Shown: piece by piece, positions 61,230-64,000 of the stretch
Layout: every line of letters begins with the position of its first letter
Numbering within the stretch: the first letter of the stretch is position 1
Assembly: GCF_902459465.1 (NCBI RefSeq)
Contig: NC_047068.1
Coordinates: 11,904,001-11,968,000 of the forward strand
Direction of reading: 5' to 3'
Length of the DNA: 64,000 bases
Origin: Asterias rubens
Lineage: Eukaryota; Echinodermata; Asteroidea; Forcipulatida; Asteriidae
Translations under genes and position numbers: made by a program
Notes under the pieces: generated by a model
Databases searched by the model: none
Told to the model about the DNA's origin: nothing
What the model saw: only the letters and a program-made list of their open reading frames with translations

Positions 61230-62025
61230 CAAATCACATCCAAAGGACATTATAGACTATGGTCCCCAGATTCGGTCTCGCATGAACTATTTTGAAATGG
61301 CAGAACTCCTCCACAAAGAGAAAGATTGAATTAGTACAATGCGTTTAGCTTCTAGCCTCATCTCATCTACCTTTTGGTCACAGTCGAAATCGTTGTAAAG
61401 CAATCTTTGTAATAGTGCTAAGAGGTTGTTGACAACTCCAACTCATCCGAAGGATATTAAAGACTGGAGGTTGCGTTTAGGTTTAAGGCAGCAGTTCATA
61501 TTTACTACCCCGCAAAGATTAATTGCAATAGAGGTTCAAAACAATTCGTATGATTGAATATCAAACAAAACACAAAAAGTACCAACATCAGAACACATTT
61601 GTTGATTTTATTCATGCATTACTAAACTACAATATTGGTTCTATAAAATACATTGTAAATAGAAAAATAGAAATTAGATAATCAGATTTGGTCAAAGATT
61701 CAAGGCAGAAATATTTTGTACTGAATATCAGAGTTTTGTATCTAATTGATATGCTTGAAACTGACTGACACCAAATGGTTATATTGATTAAATAAATAAA
61801 CTAAATATAACAAAATTGTATTAGTCCTTAAAGTTGTTATTTACTTTTGTAATCCAATCGATTTTGTTGATTAATAAACAAGGTGAATAAGACAATAGTC
61901 CAGTACGTTTAAATAATTTTACATATCACTCAGATGCATCCAGGATTGGATGAAGAAGTCATGCTCTTTTAATCCAACAGCTTGGACCAGTCATGGCTTC
62001 AAGGTTTGTAGAAACTTATATGGTT
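61230..62025 (+). repeat. Diverged duplicate block, copy 2 (empty MITE site)
   Basis: Counterpart of 50915-52087. At about 61908-61916 it has the uninterrupted CCAGTACGTTTAAATAATTT where copy 1 carries a 384-bp MITE. Confidence 0.8.
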
Positions 62026-62039
62026 TTGTGTTTTCTATA

Positions 62040-62095
62040 TATATATATAAATGTGAATCCAAATTCATTTATATACATGTATATATATAAATGAA
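62040..62095. repeat. Short inverted repeat with (TA)n
   Basis: TATAAATGTGAATCCAAATTC pairs with GAATTTGGATT across a TACATGTA centre. Confidence 0.7.
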
Positions 62096-62510
62096 TTTGG
62101 ATTGAACAAAGAAAAATTGACTAGAGCGGGAGTTGAACCAACGACCTCCGGATTAACGTGCCGGCGCTTTACCAACTGAGCTATCTAGCCCTATGTTGGT
62201 GGTCTGCCAATTTTGTCAATATCTTTGTTCGGGGGGTGCCTGTCAGAAGCCATTAAACCGCAAACTGCCGTGTAGCCAGGGATCACACCCGGGTAACGAT
62301 GCAACCTGGGAAGCGGCAGACAGGGGATCACCTTAAAGGGATGCGACTTTTTATATCAGATACTAAATAATAAACCACAAGGGAAACTGACTGGGTACAT
62401 TTTTAAATGAATTTGGATTGAACAAAGAAAAATTGACTAGAGCGGGAGTTGAACCAACGACCTCCGGACTAACGTGCCGGCGCTCTACCAACTGAGCTGT
62501 CGTGTTTACT
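62086..62510 (-). mobile_element. tRNA-derived SINE, tandem dimer
   Basis: Two heads 319 bases apart (about 62105-62193 and 62424-62507). On the minus strand they read TAGCTCAGTTGGTAAAGCGC (A-box), CCGGCACGTTAATCCGG (anticodon arm) and GGTCGTTGGTTCAACTCC (B-box), with an acceptor-like GGCTAG/CTAGTC. Closest to tRNA-Asn(GUU), but base 33 is C and no true tRNA 3' end is present. Body with GCGGCAGACAGGGGATCA between. Confidence 0.8.
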
Positions 62511-62902
62511 AAGTAGTAGTGTGACGTGTTCGATTAGTCAGACCCCTAGTAAAACAAATTAAAAAAGACCTATGTGGGTTTGGGTACCAGCAAGAATTCA
62601 CAAATCTAAACGTTGACTTGATGACAAGTCGTTAGGCGCAGTCTGTGTGTTACTAACACACAATCTGCCGTTCATGCAAACAGTCACAGTATTATTATAC
62701 ACATGCAACGGTCGTAGGTAGCGCGTGGTTGCCACCATTGATCTCTATTATATAATGACTCTCACACACATACTGGGATCGAGGATGAGTATACCGTCCC
62801 CGTGACCACACCGCGCTTAACAATTACCGACTTGATTTCAAGACTAATCTAAACGAAGCGACAAAGCAAGTTAGACTTGTTGATGTAAAGTCTGGGTGTC
62901 AG

Positions 62903-63095
62903 GACACTTCGTACCTTTGCCACTTCGTACCCTGGACACTTCGTACCTTTTGAAGGTACGCAGTGTCTTTGGACACTTCGTACCTTGGACACTTCGTACC
63001 TTCCCTTGAGACACTTCGTACCTTCCCGTGAGACACTTCGTACCTTCTCACGAGACACTTCGTACCTTCAGACGAGACACTTCGTACCTTCAGGA
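62903..63095. repeat. 15-bp minisatellite, about 11 copies
   Basis: Unit GGACACTTCGTACCTT and variants with GAGACACTTCGTACCTTC. Spacing is irregular (15-26 bases). Confidence 0.92.
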
Positions 63096-63660
63096 TTTCT
63101 GCATAGTTTCTGAATTTCTGCATCAACTGAAGGGTCACATTGCTAGTGTCGCCAATAGACTTATTGCACCGATTGAGGACATAAGTGCATTATTTAAACA
63201 AAAAGGAAACAAAAATTATTTCTAATATCTAAGAACAACTTAAAAACACTTACAAGAAACACCCAAACACTTCACAACCCCAAGGATATTCCACAAATAT
63301 TTTTAACAGTAATCATTATTTTTAATGAACTTCACTTTAATGTCCATATCAAATAAATAAATCATAATAAAAATCATAGTAATAAAAATCATAGTAAAAC
63401 ACGTTTTAAAAATAAATACATTTTAACTTAAAAACTGGTATTCCATCTTTTCCTATAATCCGGAAACATCGGATGACGTAATGTACACCGGCCTCAAAAA
63501 CTTCCAGCGGAGCGGCGCCCTCTATGGCTGACTGGAACGAATGGCTGATCCGCACGAATGTTACAATTTTAAATTATGATATTTTAAACTTCACACTGAC
63601 AAGGACTTTAGCCTGAACACTGAACCGAACAATGTTGAGGATTTGTTTTTGCTGTTTATT
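63096..63660. other. No recognised feature
   Basis: AT-rich sequence without a gene or clear repeat. Confidence 0.4.
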
Positions 63661-63671
63661 TGATCTATTCG

Positions 63672-63826
63672 ACGTTTCTAAGCGGGTAGCCGTGAATTAG
63701 GACGGGGAGTGTTTGGGACTAGCTACAGCAGTAAGCGGGTAGCCGGGAGTTAGGGCGGAGGGTGTTTGGGACTAGCTACAGCAGTAAGCGGGCAGCCGGG
63801 AGTTAGGGCGGGGGGTGTTTGGGATG
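63672..63826. repeat. 53-bp tandem repeat, three copies
   Basis: AGCTACAGCAGTAAGCGGGT, AGCCGGGAGTTAGGGCGG and GTGTTTGGGACT repeat with 53-base period. The copy at 63774-63826 overlaps the 3' end of the possible edge exon. Confidence 0.9.
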
Positions 63827-63975
63827 ATCTTCACAGATGTGAGGAGTTTCATTGTCGAGATGTAACATTCAGGTCCTTCGTAACGTCGACAATAATCAAC
63901 CATTGCATCACGACCCTTCACGTTGTACATGCCCCAGCGCTCGTCAAAGAGTCCTGCCAACCAAGCTTCTTTCAT
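63772..63975 (-). CDS. Possible last exon of an unidentified gene (right edge)
   Basis: An open minus-strand frame of 67 codons ending at TAG 63772-63774. It reads like real protein (KEAWLAGLFDERWGMYNVKG and CRRYEGPECYISTMKLL) rather than repeat noise. A CTAAAGCAG acceptor-like sequence lies directly upstream of 63975. The last 15 or so codons fall inside a 53-bp tandem repeat (63.67-63.83 kb). I do not recognise the family. Confidence 0.4.
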   Translation of the reverse strand: MKEAWLAGLFDERWGMYNVKGRDAMVDYCRRYEGPECYISTMKLLTSVKIIPNTPRPNSRLPAYCCS

Positions 63976-64000
63976 CTGCTTTAGGGAACAAAGTGACGAA

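Noticed and set aside
61059..61329. Short overlapping frames on both strands (63 and 77 codons)
   Set aside because: Part of a dispersed repeat; I see no conserved domain and the related block at 50.9 kb does not keep either frame.
62100..62200. tRNA-Asn gene on the minus strand
   Set aside because: C at position 33, poor stem pairing next to the loop, no terminator after it, and duplication with a shared SINE body.
62903..63095. CRISPR-like array
   Set aside because: Eukaryotic context, repeats of only 13-15 bases, spacers often absent; it is a minisatellite.

Overview
This is a window of animal nuclear DNA. The genes are split by GT-AG introns, the intergenic DNA is AT-rich, and miniature transposons, SINEs, LINE tails, a Penelope-like element and a DIRS-type element are packed between and inside the genes. 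Gene content and repeat style suggest a marine invertebrate deuterostome; my best guess is an echinoderm, probably a sea star. That guess is inference, not something the sequence states. There are no prokaryotic features.

Layout. 1-1.2 kb: the first two coding exons of a USP36/USP42-type deubiquitinase on the minus strand, running off the left edge, with a probable non-coding first exon near 2.84 kb. 3.2-4.4 kb: a divergent two-exon gene on the plus strand for a small, probably mitochondrial protein of about 191 aa. 8.1-35.1 kb: a complete TRPA1-type ion channel gene on the minus strand. I resolved 26 coding exons by splice sites and reading phase; they join into 1171 aa with about 16 ankyrin repeats, six membrane segments, a pore loop and a TRP-like helix. 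39.7-43.7 kb: a complete three-exon catechol O-methyltransferase on the minus strand (231 aa). 45.5-47.0 kb: a 0.7-kb tandem duplication. 47-49.7 kb: nested inverted-repeat elements. 52.1-54.8 kb: a broken Penelope-like retroelement (reverse transcriptase plus GIY-YIG nuclease). 57.2-60.4 kb: a broken DIRS-like retrotransposon. 62.1-62.5 kb: a tandem tRNA-derived SINE. 62.9-63.8 kb: minisatellites. 63.8-64.0 kb: a possible last exon of an unidentified gene on the minus strand.

The most interesting layer is in the repeats. (1) Hammerhead-ribozyme-like motifs occur at several places: an apparently intact one at 7.09 kb, one at the 3' end of the Penelope-like element at 52.1 kb, and five more or less degraded ones in introns of TRPA1 and COMT. 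All five intronic motifs lie in the sense direction of their host gene. They sit in related repeats of about 0.15-0.35 kb and look like retrozymes, which are small non-autonomous hammerhead retroelements. (2) An abundant MITE family of about 380 bp, with some twenty full or partial copies, targets TTAA. The insertion site is shown directly by a filled/empty comparison of two diverged duplicate blocks at 51.6 and 61.9 kb. Two further MITE families share the TTAA site, and one copy is a chimera of two families. (3) A 327-bp element at 2.13 kb has an 8-bp target duplication, as in hAT elements.

The host genes are functionally unrelated: ribosome and nucleolus biology (USP36), mitochondria, sensory transduction (TRPA1) and catechol metabolism (COMT). 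Nothing suggests a gene cluster acting together.
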